A stretch of 64,000 nt of DNA, taken from Phoronis australis (Eukaryota; Phoronida; Phoronidae). The DNA is taken from the NCBI GenBank assembly GCA_002633005.1, contig NMRA01000235.1, positions 462,024 through 526,023 on the forward strand. The letters run 5' to 3'. Below, one piece after another: positions 37,354-49,762 of this stretch (position 1 is the first letter of the stretch; every line of letters starts with the position of its first letter). The position numbers and the translations under genes are program-made. The notes beneath the pieces are model-generated. The model saw only the letters and a list, made by a program, of their open reading frames with translations, was not told where the DNA came from and searched no databases.

Positions 37354-37529
37354 CTGGAAGGTAAACACAACAGCACATCACTTGACTCATTTTGTGCCCA
37401 ACATCTGACCCAGAACTAGACCAGAGTGTCACTGGGTCTTCTTTAGCTTCAATACATCATGTTTCTTCCAAGAAAGGAAACAAGCTATTATCCACACATG
37501 ACTTATTGCTTATGAAAGGGCATCCTCAC

Positions 37530-37680
37530 CAACTTGAGTAGCACTCAGATATAGATCCTCTCCATACACAAACAATCCACTGGCACGTTGTCTTATGGTA
37601 ACTTCGTACTGCGATTCACATTTCACCAGAGCCACTGACTTGTACATTCTGTCATGCGGCACTACTGGTGTGTGGAAATG
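37530..37680 (-). CDS. penultimate exon of an unrecognised gene
   Basis: The minus strand has a strong pyrimidine tract and acceptor (CTTTCTCTTCCCACAG) at 37690-37681 and a donor GTT G|GTGAGG at 37530/37529. The 151-bp exon is open in phase 0 in, phase 1 out: it starts HFHTPVVPHDRMYKSVALVK and ends LFVYGEDLYLSATQV. Codon texture and splice signals look real. I recognise no domain; the single Cys and beta-strand-like alternation suggest a small globular C-terminus. Upstream exons are uncertain: frames at 37750-37900 are open but lack clear borders. It is a separate gene from the WSC/kringle gene, because it ends in a stop. Confidence 0.45.
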
Positions 37681-39005
37681 CTGTGGGAAGAGAAAGGAGT
37701 AACAAAGCTTGTTCGTTGTCTCCGATAAAGAAAGTAGGCTTTAACAACAGATCTACACTGGATGGGAAGATACTGAATGTTAGCTGCATCAAACTGCTTA
37801 AAACCAATTTTTGTCCATTCAGGGCCGATGCAGAAGCGATGCACATCTCCTCTGCACGGTACAATACCTCAAACCTAAAAGCCAAAGGTCACGTGAAAAC
37901 AGACATGATAGATTTCTATTTCAACGTGTAATAGATTTCCGTAAGACATAGGATAGGGATAAAACAAATAGTCTAATGGATATTTGTCACGTACCCTTTG
38001 GGCTTGGACTGTAATCTTTAGCTCACTAACCATTATCGAGTTAAACATTCAACATTGATTGATGTAGCTGTCACTGATAAACCTGTTAGAAATCATTCCA
38101 AACAATAATACTGCTTTGATGTACGATAAGATCCCGAATGCTACGTCAAGTATCGTAACACACATCACAACACACAAAGATTAACCCGACTGGCGACTGC
38201 CGCGAAGTCGACATCGGCGAGTTCCTCAGTTAACAGGCAACAGTAGGATAAACATGGAATAATCGCTAAAATAATCACAAACCGTACCTTTGTATTAAGG
38301 TCGTGCTTACTTTCTCTCATATAGAAGCACCTTTTTCACGCAAACTCAGATTCAGTTGGCACGGCTACAAGCCATTTCACCATGTATTTAAAGGGCTCGC
38401 GAAATCGAGGCTATTAATCTATCACCACTAGTACACGCGCGCCATCTAGTCAATGTAAATTTTCCGAATAACCCCAATTAATCGGGAATTGGTTGAACCA
38501 CCATGAATATGCATGTAAAGGCTCTCCCTAATGCATCATTTAGGTACAAGCCGATTGAAAAAGTCTTAAGATTAACAGAAAATTGCACTTATTGAACCCA
38601 AAGTTGCACCCAATGACCCCAAATTTTCTGAATGAACTTCCTTTATTAATGGTAATCATATGTATGATTATGAAAAGTCTAGCTAAAAATCAATTTTGCA
38701 CTTAATGACCTATGATCCGGAAATTCCATGTAACTTTTGGATGCATTTCTCTATGTCCTATTTGTTATCAAAATTAAACAGGGTATCTAAAATTGTGTAG
38801 AACAAGAATCGGGTCATTCCGGTGCATTTTGGGTCAAAACATTAGAATCAGTAAAAACCGAATGATGATTATGTCAACCACATTGAATATGATTGTTGGT
38901 AACCAAAAGATGTAGAAGTACTAACGATCTGAAAAGGAAGGAAGAATAAAAATAAGAATAATAAGAATAATAAGAATAAGAAGATAAAATACGTAAAACA
39001 GTAAA
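37681..39005. other. upstream part of the unknown gene and spacer
   Basis: Minus-strand frames at 37652-37885 may hold another exon but no donor is convincing. A purine-rich GAATAA simple repeat lies at 38938-38985. Confidence 0.35.
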
Positions 39006-39086
39006 ACTCTGGGCTTGAACGCGCAGAGTAGTAATATTGAAGAATACCCAGGAACAACAGTACTCTGCGCTTACACGCGCAGAGTA
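39006..39086. repeat. two hairpins with the same arms (ACTCTGCGC / GCGCAGAGT)
   Basis: 39006-39029 has arms ACTCTGGGC and GCGCAGAGT (one mismatch, 6-base loop). 39061-39086 has perfect 10-base arms TACTCTGCGC and GCGCAGAGTA around a 6-base loop. The two hairpins are 56 bp apart. Confidence 0.85.
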
Positions 39087-39739
39087 AAAATCAAAAAAAA
39101 ATCTTCACTTGTCATTCCAATGCAATAAAATGTGTGACGTGTTCAATTGTATTTCAATGACTTGTGCTTTTTAGACACAAGCGAGCTTTACGTTCAATGG
39201 AGAAAAACAAATCAAGGCATCAGGTAGGTTGAAATAATGACAGCCAGCTGTTATTAAACCAGCTCTAAAACCAATGATGGTTTGATCACAGGCGCTCGAG
39301 TTTCCCGATGACTTATAACTTTTTATAAGAAACATAAAGGTTGGACAATAAAACTTGGCCGAGCCGAGGCTCCCAACTTCAACTGTTCAAAAACCAAATA
39401 AAATATGCGTGAACTTCCCCCTTTCTGGTATTGCACGAATCTTCGAAGACCTATCTTCCCTTGATCCAAGTAACTGTCCTCCTAAATGATGAATTGTCGA
39501 TGGAATTTCCGAAACAATCACAAAGCTCTGAATTCAATGACCTAATATAGTAAGCATTTCGGATTTCAGTTGTGTTTCAACTTGTACGCCTGTCGTAGGT
39601 GAAACTTCGAGTTTGAGCAAGCAACCTATATTTCGAATATAATAATTCTAGTATAAATTAGAAAACTAGTAGTACTAAAATGACGACCGTCGGTACTAAA
39701 ATATATTAAAATATCCCCACGTATCGAGCGATGCGCTCT

Positions 39740-42108
39740 TTCTCAAGGATGTGCAACAGTCACTGGCTTAGAAAGGTTGCAGAGTTTGCAATCCGTAAAT
39801 TGGTTGTTGTTTTTTGATAAATGTGTCGTATAGCTATATATGAGAGCTGTCTGAGAGGCCGCTTGGTGTGTTAGTTTTTTGATTTCTTTGGGGACCTCGA
39901 GGAAATTCACTAGCTTCTTTAATGATTTGTAGATGAAGCCTCTACTGCCTACTTCAACAGGTAACAGGACTGTTTGCCATCCTGCATTTTCACGTTCTTC
40001 AATGAGATTTGTGTATTTCATTCTTTTCCTCAGGTGTGTTGATTCCATGTTGTCTTCTGCTGATATTGTAAGTTCTATTAAAACTGCTCATTTTGCCTGA
40101 ATTGACCATAACACAATGTCGAGGTCTTAATGCCGAATCTGTCATTTCAGATGGGGATATAAGAGACTTTTGTACAATCTTTAATTAGTTTCCAATCGTT
40201 GGTCTTGGCCAGGAAGGGGGCCTCTTCTCTGAATTTCGGCTCTGTTCTCTTATTGCCGAGGCAAAAACTGTTCTTTGACTTAAATCTGATTGTTGTTTCA
40301 GTTATAGACTTCCCAGGGTTTTGGACCACTTCATTGATAGCATCACATATTATTGCAAGGACTTGGTCATGTCGTCAAGTTTAGTGACCATTAGTTAATG
40401 CTTCTGTGCTATTGTTGAGGATGTTGTGAAGTGTGCTTTTAGCTGTTCTGCAGAGGTTGCAACGTTCAGAAGGCGATTGTTTCCATAAATGAAAAGTTGC
40501 TGGTGTTGGAAGTACATCGTGTATGGCATTTAACCTAAATGTCAAGAGAGGTGGATTCCATGCCTAGAGACTCTTCCTCCAAGATACATCAAGTGACATA
40601 ACTACATCCCATCAGAGCCATAACCCTTGTTTGGCACGGCTATACAGATATAAGAGTGCTTTATTTTTGTCGACTTCCTTTATACGTTCCGTTATAGATG
40701 CTCTATGTTATTTACCTGTCATGTTCTTGATGGATTCTTGGTGTTATAACCGAAACCTGAATTCTATGACTTTTTGAATTACAAATTTCATTAAGAACTA
40801 TATCTCTTTCCCTTTCTTCGAGTTCTTTTATGCCATTCCACCGTTTTGACGTGGAAATTGTTTAAATTTATACATAGGAGGTTTCCTTAATTCAGGGTCG
40901 TTCGCATATTTGTTGATGTGAAACTTGACCACTTGCATCTTCTTTAAAGAGGTTGTTAGGCTAGTCACGCCTAAACCAAGATGCTCTATGGATCTCTAGA
41001 GAACTGTGTTAGTTGACATTTTACTGGTTCGAAGCCATTGTTTCAGATATTTTGGGAATTAATGTTCAAGTTTTTTGGCGAAACTCGCTGAGAAGTCATA
41101 CACTGTGGATTCCCAAGTAATCCTTGGAACCACACCATTGATGTAGATCCATGCTTTAGTTGGACCATTAGTGCTGTATTTGTCTAGAATGTCCAGCAAA
41201 ATTTTGTCTCAAGATTATTCATTATTTCCGTGTTTTTTATTTGTGAATATCGTTTTCCCAAGGAATTTCATTGGTTTTTGGTAGATGTAAGGCATTTTTA
41301 TATTGCGGATTGACGTTTGAAGATCATACTGGTGGAATGTTGTACCTCCACGAAATGCAAGTGTTATACATTTGCTTGGCTTAGCTTTCATTGTGCGACT
41401 CTACGTGAGAAATTGCTCCAGTTGCTGAATCATTGATTGACAGTCTTTCGGACTTGTAACAATAATGTTGAGGTCATCAGCATACTCTAATTGGTGGAAT
41501 GTTTGTTTGGTGAATTTAAGTTTGTAACCATTTTGTTTTTCTTTGTCGATCATCTCTAACCCCATGTTGAAGGCTGCGAGGAATAGTACAGCAGAAAAAG
41601 GGTATCCCTGAAATAAGCCAATACTGTAACGTATCAAGATTATTTACTTGATCGCCTCTGGTAAAAGATACCTGTTTATTCTGAATTGGATGAGGTTGTG
41701 GGGTATTGAACCATACGCGTTAGCCAGGTCAATCCAAGCCACGCTAAGTGGTTTATTTCTTTTCTTTGAATCTTTAGTATGCTGGAAAGAGTCTCTGTAT
41801 GTTCTAGACACCCTGCTACTTTTTCTTTAAATCCTTTTTTTATTGATGCATTTATGAAACTGTTGAAACAAAGGAACTTCAATAGTCTATGGGCGATTAT
41901 AGTGAAGAAGATTGTCCCTACTGTGTTAGTTAACGTGGTTGGATGAAACAGGGATGAGTTTCTTAAAATTGTGTCCTTGGGAATTAGAATTGTTTAACCA
42001 ACTCGCCACGAAAGTGGGATTTTACTTTTTTTCCAATGTTCCTGGATCAATAGTAATAGAAGGTTTCTGACGTTTTAATGTAAGGTACACAATTTGGACC
42101 AAGTGCTA
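39740..42108 (-). mobile_element. R2-superfamily LINE (restriction-like endonuclease type), 5'-truncated and decayed
   Basis: Reading right to left, the product pieces follow an R2/NeSL/Hero-like order. The RT start is LGPNCVPYI and HWKKSKIPLSWRVG. RT blocks follow: KKGFKEKVAGCLEHTETLS, GLFQGYPFSAVLFLAAFN and LEYADDLNII (catalytic YADD kept). A C-terminal CCHC-like knuckle is CNLCRTAKSTLHNIL, and the endonuclease domain is DIVLWS...LIELTISAED followed by WQTVLLPVEVGSRGF. The N-terminal zinc-finger region is missing, so the copy is 5'-truncated. Many stops and frameshifts are present, including one next to the endonuclease D.VLWS block near 40088. It starts within a few bases of where the Penelope-like element ends, in the same orientation. 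Confidence 0.85.
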
Positions 42109-42109
42109 A

Positions 42110-44331
42110 TTATTTGAACAGAAAATTTTGTAGATTATGGTTCTTGAAATTGAAATGATTACCTATAGTACTACAAAAGTTTTTATGCATGATGTTCAAT
42201 CTTTGATTGCGAAATTGAGTTTGTAGATTATGTTGAGTTTGTCCAGCATATTGAATGGAACATTTTATGCAAGTTATTAGGGAAATAGTATTGTTGGTGG
42301 TGCAGTCAAAGTAATGTTTTAATTCGATTTTCCCAATGGTTTGAGAAAACTGGAAGAAAGTATTGTCGTTGATAAAGCTACACATTTTGCACCTAGATTT
42401 GTTACATTGTGATTTGCCAATATGTTGGTCAGTGTGTTTTTTATTGTCCATATTTGTTCTAACTAAATAATTGTTTTGGCTTTTACATTTTCTCCAAGTA
42501 GTCATAGGTGAATGAGGAAAAAGATTTTCATTTTAGGGGAAATATGCCGAGTTTCAGGTGTTTTCTGAAGACGTGGCTAAATTCGTTTAAACATGGATTG
42601 AACGTGGTTATGACATGTAATCTATTATTAGCATTACCTTTTGTTTTAGACTTTTAAAGAATCATTTCTTGTGATTTAAACTGTTTGTGTATAAAATATA
42701 AGGGGAAATGATGTTGAAGTAAGTAATGGCTGAGTTCGCTTAAACGGTTATTAAAGCTATTTTCATCTAAAGAAATGCGTGAAATTCTAAGTAGAAGACT
42801 ACATGTACATGTACGTGGAAGCCTTTTCTGACAGTGTAAGTGATGGCATGAGTGATATAGCAGACATTGGTGTTGGTCTGTTTCTTTACAGAACAATTCC
42901 GTTTATAGTTTATCATTACTATAAGGCTAACAGTGACATCTGAAATGAGATTTTGTTTTGAGAAATGTCGTGGGTGAACTTTAGAGGGGTGAAATTTATT
43001 AATACTTTCTAAGAATAAATGAAATTTTCATAGGCCATAAGTCCAGATCATTAAAATGCCGCCAATGTACCTCAGCCAGAGTAGAGGTTTTTCAGAGCAA
43101 GATTTAACAAAAAGGTTGCAAAAGTAGGGGTAACTCTAGTGACCATAGCTGTGCCTAATATTTATTATTGAATGTGAAGTGATTCGTGGTAAGTACATGT
43201 TCAAGAACAGAGCGAATGAAAGATGATACATTATGATTCTTTTGTTGACTAAGAAACTTGGTACAGGCGTCTATGGCTTCGTGTTTAGGACTATTACTGT
43301 ATAAGCTTTTGACATCAAGGTTATCTAGGAGTATATTTTAGGTAAATCGCTGATAATTTAATTATATTAAGAAATTGATTAGTATCTTTAATATACACTG
43401 TATGAAGGAAGTGTGGGGATAAGTTGCTGAATATGGTACTCGGCAAATTGAGAATTTTTTCAGTAGAGCAGTTGTTGCTTGCTATAATGGGACGTCCCAG
43501 ATTACCTTCTTTGTGGATTTTAGAAAGGAAACTTAAGCGATTGGGTTGAGCATTATTAGGAATGGGGTAGTTTTTGGTGTCTTTGACAATGTGACCACAG
43601 TGGAAACCATTCAATATAGTTTTAGTTAGCTGATATGCTTTGTGTTGGGGTTATTATCTAAAATTTGTTGCATTTTAGGTTGCCGGAGAGCCTCGTCAAT
43701 ATATTTTTGCTTATCCATTGTAACAACAGCTGATCCTTTACCAGCTGATTTAATTGTGATTTCTTCGTTTTTAGCGACATTTGTGAGGGCATCTTTTTGG
43801 ACTTGCTATATTTGTAGTTATGCTATTTTGTAGTGCATGGCATTATTAGCGAAAGCTTCTGCATGTATGTAATTTTCGAGTGCATGGTTTTGACTTTTGG
43901 GTGGATTCCAAATGTTTTTTTTCTTGGAAGGATTAATTTCTAAGGGGGATTTCTCATTTAAATCTTTGGTGGGATTGTCAAAATATTCTGCCAACCTAAG
44001 ACCTCTATCGAAAGTATTAATATCAATGAGTAATTCATCTTTGTCAATATTGGTTTTGGTAGGACAGAATTTAATTCCTTCAGAAAGTAGGCTAAACTCA
44101 AGCACTATTAGTTAAATTATGGTTGGATAAGTTAACTAAGTTGTTCGTCGTGCAAGTTATTGTTTTCTTAGTGGTTTGTCTGTGGAACCTTCTGTTACGT
44201 TTAACTGTTTTCATGGTGTTGTTGATATTACCTGCGGGAATACAGAAGATAGTGGTAGGCATTCGCCGAGACGAATTCGTTTTAGAGGTCTTAAAGTTTT
44301 TTCTTTCCATTGGCTTTGTGGGGCCGTACAT
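42110..44331 (-). mobile_element. Penelope-like element (RT plus GIY-YIG nuclease), decayed
   Basis: The order on the minus strand is as follows. LSEGIKFCPTKTNIDKDELL with a following FDRGLRLAEYF is the leader. EEITIKSAGKGSAVVTMDKQ and the LSFLSKIHKEGNLGRPIIAS block are the PLE-specific RT start, with VYIKDTNQFLNII. Motif C is PLLWLRYIGGILMIW. Then come DQHQCLLYHSCHH and SRISLDENSFNNRLSEL, and finally SQCNKSRCKMCSFI plus ITCIKCSIQYAGQT, the GIY-YIG nuclease. The RT catalytic pair normally YIDD is YIGG, and stops break the frame, so it is inactive. The 3' end is cut off against the R2-like LINE. Sequence up to about 44520 may be its 5' flank. Confidence 0.88.
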
Positions 44332-44389
44332 TTTTCAAACTGACGTGGTTGTTCCTAAGAGCTTTGAATTTAACCAGGACGGGTCTCCA

Positions 44390-45480
44390 ATCTCCGTACT
44401 AAGACTCGAATCATATCCACAATCACACTTCATACCCAACTCGTGTACAGAAGCAGCTTTGGTGTATTCAATGTCATACGCGAAAAAGCTGCACTCGAAA
44501 TTTTGAGCACTTACCCAATTTTCCAGTATACTGGAAGAGTAATGTATTTCATCTATATTTCGAGAACGATTTTAAGTAAAATTTCCTAGTAGATGCTCGG
44601 ATGTGAGACACAAAGAAAGTATTCCACAAACGAAAGAAGAAAATATCGAAAACCCACTGAGATACACAGCAAACGTTTGGCAAATCTAAGTCCTCATACC
44701 ATAATTCAACGTTTCAGAGAGTAGTTTTTATTTTAAATCTTCTTCATCTTAACCCGCCGTGAAAACAGTACTTCATTGCCGCCAATTTTAAAACTCCTTC
44801 TTACACTACGATCAAGGTACAAACTTTTGAAATTCGACCTCCCGTCAAAGAAAATGCGCAATTCGAACTCTCCCTTAAAAATGTTGCTTGCAGGCCTGTG
44901 ATATGGTACGTGACCCCACCACTGCATCACTGAGAAAGAAAATTTCATTAGCTGTTGTGACCATGTCAATTTTTATAGTAAACGTGTGAAGTGTAGGTGA
45001 GAATGAACACTGATAGCTCCGCCTCGGCCATAAATTTCTTTGATGTGATGAGCTGTTACAAGTGTCTTAAGACATTTTCGGACATGAAAAACTCAAGAGA
45101 TAAAACTTGATAATTGGAAAACAATCAAGAAATGGTATAAGAATAATGTATTGAAACCGGAAAATTTATAACATTTACAGAACACTCAGCACTCCACGTT
45201 CTACTCTTGCAGACGTAGCAACAGCGGACGATAATGTAGTTGCTAGGGTATGCGAAGCGGGAGCACTGAAGTAGCGCGACTTTGCGTGGTTTTGCATTTC
45301 ACATCATAAAGAGTTTCACAGCAACTCGATTATGATTACCTGATTTGAGTATGTTTGGAGTCTACTCGAAATTCGACATGAAATACGCTTTTTGAGTATG
45401 ACTCCAGTGAGCACGATTTTGAGTATGGAATCTCGAGAACGAGTATGAGTCTGAGTAAGGAGATTGGAGACAATATAAAC
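44390..45480. repeat. inverted pair of CGAGTATGAGT-rich segments
   Basis: On the minus strand at about 44510-44390 and on the plus strand at about 45365-45475 there are matching stretches rich in CGAGT / GAGTATGA words, both ending GGAGATTGGAGAC. They could be arms of an old element of about 1.1 kb or independent copies of a degenerate repeat. No coding sequence lies between them. Confidence 0.4.
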
Positions 45481-45611
45481 TTTTATATTGGTAAGTTTTT
45501 AGCGAGCAAGCTAGCTGTATGAAGGATATTGTCAAAATACAGCTAGGTACCACTCTATGTTTTTCTTCCTATACACACCGAAATTGCACACGTCAACTCG
45601 CTGTGGAACCG

Positions 45612-47451
45612 CAGGCCCGTAGCCAGCATTGCTTAAGGGGTGGTTCGAATTTCTTGAACGGTGGACCATTGGTGTTTTGCAAACCTCGACACTGTGGAGC
45701 TGATGTTAAGTTGAAAACAGATGAAGTTATTAGGTTACCCTGTCCCTGCCTCCAGATAGTCAGTGAGCTCCATTCAGTCGTCTTAAATTTAAAACCGTTG
45801 GTCGCCGCAGCCCCGAGCCGTGCCCGAGATGTTGCCTCTAATTGAGATTGATTCGTTAGTTAGATTCAAGAATCACGATTGGCAGTGATTGGAACCGTGC
45901 TCAACTATGAAATCAATTTATTAAGAACTAGTCAACTTTTTGCACACCCTTTAACTAGTTACTAAATGGACACAAATGCAATACTTTATTCATGTTTATT
46001 ACAACTCAGTATCAGAATGTCAGAGTTATGAACTGTTTGGCTCAGTGGTGTGAAGCCTGGACTCCAGTTTGAGAGAGACCCGAGTTCTACTCTTGGCTTC
46101 ACCGACTGCCAATCGAGCATTGCACAGAGGTGTCTGCACCTCCTCTGAGTTCGGTCCTACAAAATAGTATGTGCACTGCTGTGAATTAGAACCTGGATAT
46201 AATGCGAAAGCGACTCCTGGGGTTGTGCTTATACTGAGAAAAAATAACTGGACATTCGATGGTGGCGAACCTTCGGAGTAGTGGACCTTCGGAGTAGTGA
46301 ACCTTGGGAATTGTAGCATCTAATCTTGGCAGTGTCACATCTACGTTTTAAGTAGGGCGTGGGGTTAGGATTCGCGCTAATCCGAGGCGCGCGCGTACCG
46401 CAGAGGGAAGGGAAGGTTGGGAGGGTGTTCCTGCCTCTTGTGAAAGAATTTTTTGGTTTTTAGTTTTTGATTTTGTTTTCCTGGTGACATATTTTATACT
46501 TTTTATTTGTGAGCTCGTCCCACGGGAAACGTTTGAACCACCTGAACCTCTTATAGATCCGCCTCTGCTTGAAAATGTTTTATATCAAGTTAGTTGCTCC
46601 GACAAAGTCTGTGAGGCTGTGCACCATTGACACAAGTGACAAAAGAAGTCTATCTCCATTTGACTAAAGTTTTTAACGGGTCTAGACCTACTTCCCCCAA
46701 AACTGTGTACGTGCTCCCCGATGTTTTCTCAGAGCAAGCAAACACGGGTATAAATAAATTCTGGTTTTTGAGCAACGACGGAGGGCTGCCTATGGTTAAG
46801 TTACCGTCGGCTTCTAATGAATTTAAAAGGAAGGAAACGCACACACGTGTACACGCATGCAGGTCAATCCACCAATCCACAATCGAATTGGACACTACAT
46901 GTATATATAAACATACCTGTATTTGACGAACATTTTCTATTCCAAATTTGAAAACGCCTGCCTTTTACCGTACTATGCTAGGAAGCAATAGCAGGTAACA
47001 AACCTATTTTCTGCTGTTTTTTCATGGTCGATTTTAAGGTATTCACGCTGCACTGTGACATTTGGGAGCTACATGTATCTCGTTGCTATACATTTATAGC
47101 TTAACTTGGTGTAGACACTTACGTCTGGACTACCCTGTTTCCCTACGGTGTAACCACCACGCGTGTTCGGAGCGGATGAGTAACAAAAAGCCTCCTCTAA
47201 TCGTCTGAACGATCCTGTCATCTACGCAAATAACACTCCGGAGAAGTAGGCCGGGTATCGCACGGCCCGATCATAACCGGAGGCTCTTTGAATCGGATGA
47301 AAGAAAATTCAAAATTATTATGAACTCCGTTAACATTTGTAGTTAGTAGTACCAGTAGTTGAAACAATTTTGTTGTTGTCCATCTGTGTCATATCTTTCA
47401 GCGGAGGGAGAGTTTGTTCAAACACCTCGAGCCCCCCTGGCTACGGGCCTG
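45612..47451. mobile_element. hAT-like terminal inverted repeats, element remnant
   Basis: The left end CAGGCCCGTAGCCAG (45612) and the right end CTGGCTACGGGCCTG (ending 47451) are perfect 15-base inverted repeats of the CAG...CTG type common in hAT elements. The flanking 8 bp are not duplicated (TGGAACCG versus AAACCTGT), so these may be ends of two different copies. No transposase frame is seen between them. Confidence 0.5.
46330..46567. mobile_element. hAT-type MITE, copy 1
   Basis: The left end CAGTGTCACATCTACG and the right end, read in reverse, CAGAGGCGGATCTATA match the ends of the 49067-49220 element. The interior is GC-rich at first (GGCGCGCGCG), then T-rich. Nested between the hAT-like ends above. 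Confidence 0.5.
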
Positions 47452-49066
47452 AAACCTGTATCAACAAGTACAGCTAAAGACAGGACTGAGTGCATTGAAA
47501 ATCGGGGCCATTGCCTAAATTTTTGCGACTGCCACAACTTCGCAGTAGCAAAATTTGTTCTGAAATTCGGTTTTTCGGTATCGAAATTCTAAAAACTTAC
47601 AATGATGTGAAAACAACTCCGATAGTTTGTCGTGACGTGTACCCAACCTCGTGAAAAAACAACAGTGGATTGAAGAATCTGCGTAAAAAGAAACTAGCCA
47701 ATAGGTGACGCAATATTTCATGGCGCCGAAAGCCGTCGCTAAAGATCGTTCCACCACTTTAACAGCACTTTTAAATAATTTAGTTTACTTAAGGAAGACA
47801 GTAGTTTTTAATGACACCAATTTTGTTTTAAATTTTATCTTACCACTTTTTACCCACATCGGCAAACTGCTGTATATTAAGCAGACAGCTTTGTACCAAG
47901 GTTAGGAATTGTATTGCCAAGATAATTTGGTAAACAATTCCATTTTGTTTGCGACTGGTCATATCGGCAAATTAGTAAACAGAAAAAACATAACAGATTA
48001 ATGAAGTACATATATGGTATAGAAACATGTGAAAGGAAATTGGCAGCCTTTACCTTTTTTAAATTATTTTCGGTTAAATTGGACTACGTTTATCAAATTG
48101 AACAAGAACCAATTTACAAGTTGCATGCATTCAATATGGCGGAGTCTCCGGCAGGACGCATTTGTTTTAATCTGGAAGCGATAAATTAGCCTCGGTATGA
48201 CGTTGCATCAATCACATTTCCTGTGACGTTATCATGCACATTACTACATAAATTGTATAATGATATCCGCTTTTGCAACAAATTTCTCAGGTTAACCAGA
48301 TGAACTGAAATATTTAGGCTATCCCGTCAAACTCCGAGGCTACGGGAATTGAAAGTGATATCTTGACAGTGATCGCGAGTGCATCTCCCGTTCATTGCAT
48401 TCAAAATGCAAACTTCGAACTAAGAACTAGTTCTCTATTTCACTTTTAGTTAAACTGCACGTGAAGTAGCACACCTCAAGACTAAGTTAGCGTTAATTTG
48501 GTAATGTTGGTAATGTAAACTATCTCGACTTTAGTAAATCCAAACTTTGTAAGCTTTCAAATGTGAACGGTGTGAGATAAAATCTGTATTTTATGAACAG
48601 ATAATCAATTCTTGTATCTATAATTTCCACAAACTCGTCAACTTGCCTATTCTCTTTGGGGCGGAAAGCAAGCTATTTGTAACGTTGGTACATGTGGGCC
48701 TTGCCGAATCGACTCTCCTCATTACAAACAAGCACGGAAAAGCCACAGGATTTCACTGCCAGAGATGTTGCTTCTGCAAGTCAGAACGATTGGAGCTTGT
48801 GAAAATTGAACTGTCGTAGTGGCTCGAGGGAATTGTGGTCCGTTGTGCGAGAGGTTGTGTGTCGGGGTCAAGAGTGCAGAGGTCGTTTGGTTTGGGGATT
48901 GAGGGGGTCTAGGACAGTTTCCACTTAGTAGTGCCCATAAATCAGTGGAAGTAACTTGCTCTGAAATCAGAAACCAATATTTTTGACTGGGAAAAAATTT
49001 GAAAATGAATTGCTCTCAGTTAAAATTTTGACAAGAGTTGCCGAGGGAAATAAGATACCCGCTCAG
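47452..49066. other. spacer, nothing recognised
   Basis: No exon or element assigned. Confidence 0.4.
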
Positions 49067-49220
49067 CAGAAGCGGATTTACGGGGGGGGGGGTTCAGGGG
49101 TTTTAAACACCCCCGAGAGACAGGGTCAAATTTAAAAATAAAGAACGAAATCAGCTACGCTGCGCGCCTCGTATTCCCGCGAACCCTAATCCCCTGACTG
49201 AAGACGTAGATCTGCCACTG
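49067..49220. mobile_element. hAT-type MITE, copy 2
   Basis: 154 bp with ends CAGAAGCGGATTTACG and, in reverse, CAGTGGCAGATCTACG (4 mismatches in 16), a G10 run and GGTTCAGGGGTTTTAAACAC. A typical non-autonomous hAT. No clear 8-bp duplication. Confidence 0.6.
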
Positions 49221-49762
49221 TTCAGTATACATGTAACATAGCCGTGGACTCGAATAATGGGGCGCATTTTTACATGTAGCTGGGTTCTGTGAAAATTTCG
49301 AGGCTTTGAAAAGCTGTGTTCCAGAAAAAAAAAAACCTTTTACCCAAAGTGAACGCTTTTCGAGAAAATTAGCTCACAAATGGCACCATTTCGGGCAGAA
49401 ATTGTCGTGAAAATGTATCACTTATGAGTGTCGCGTCTTGTGAATTTCGAGTATGGAGATACCCGTGTACCTGATGCGATGGGTTTCTTTTGTCCTGGCA
49501 TCGATTGGACGTAATCATACTAATTGGCTATTGGAATTTAAACAATTCGATATTCGACCATGGATTTTAAAACCTGACGATGTACATTTCGATGGCAACG
49601 ATGCCGAGATCCGAGCTTTTACCATAGTAAAATGATACTGTTAATCGCATTATGAGGTCAGTTTCAGAATATGACGATGGGTTTGTTTAAAAGGTAGCTA
49701 TGCTTGAAGATTGTTCGTAGGTGGAGATAGAATGGTTAAATCTAGAATTAATTTATTAAATG
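49221..49762. other. spacer, nothing recognised
   Basis: No exon, tandem array or transposon end was recognised here. Confidence 0.4.

Noticed and set aside
44123-44506. 127-codon hydrophobic plus-strand frame
   Set aside because: It is antisense to the Penelope-like element leader and adjacent degenerate repeat; the hydrophobicity comes from the complementary Asn/Lys-rich coding strand.
45612-47451. A single intact hAT element
   Set aside because: The flanking 8-mers differ and no transposase was seen, so only hAT-like ends are claimed.
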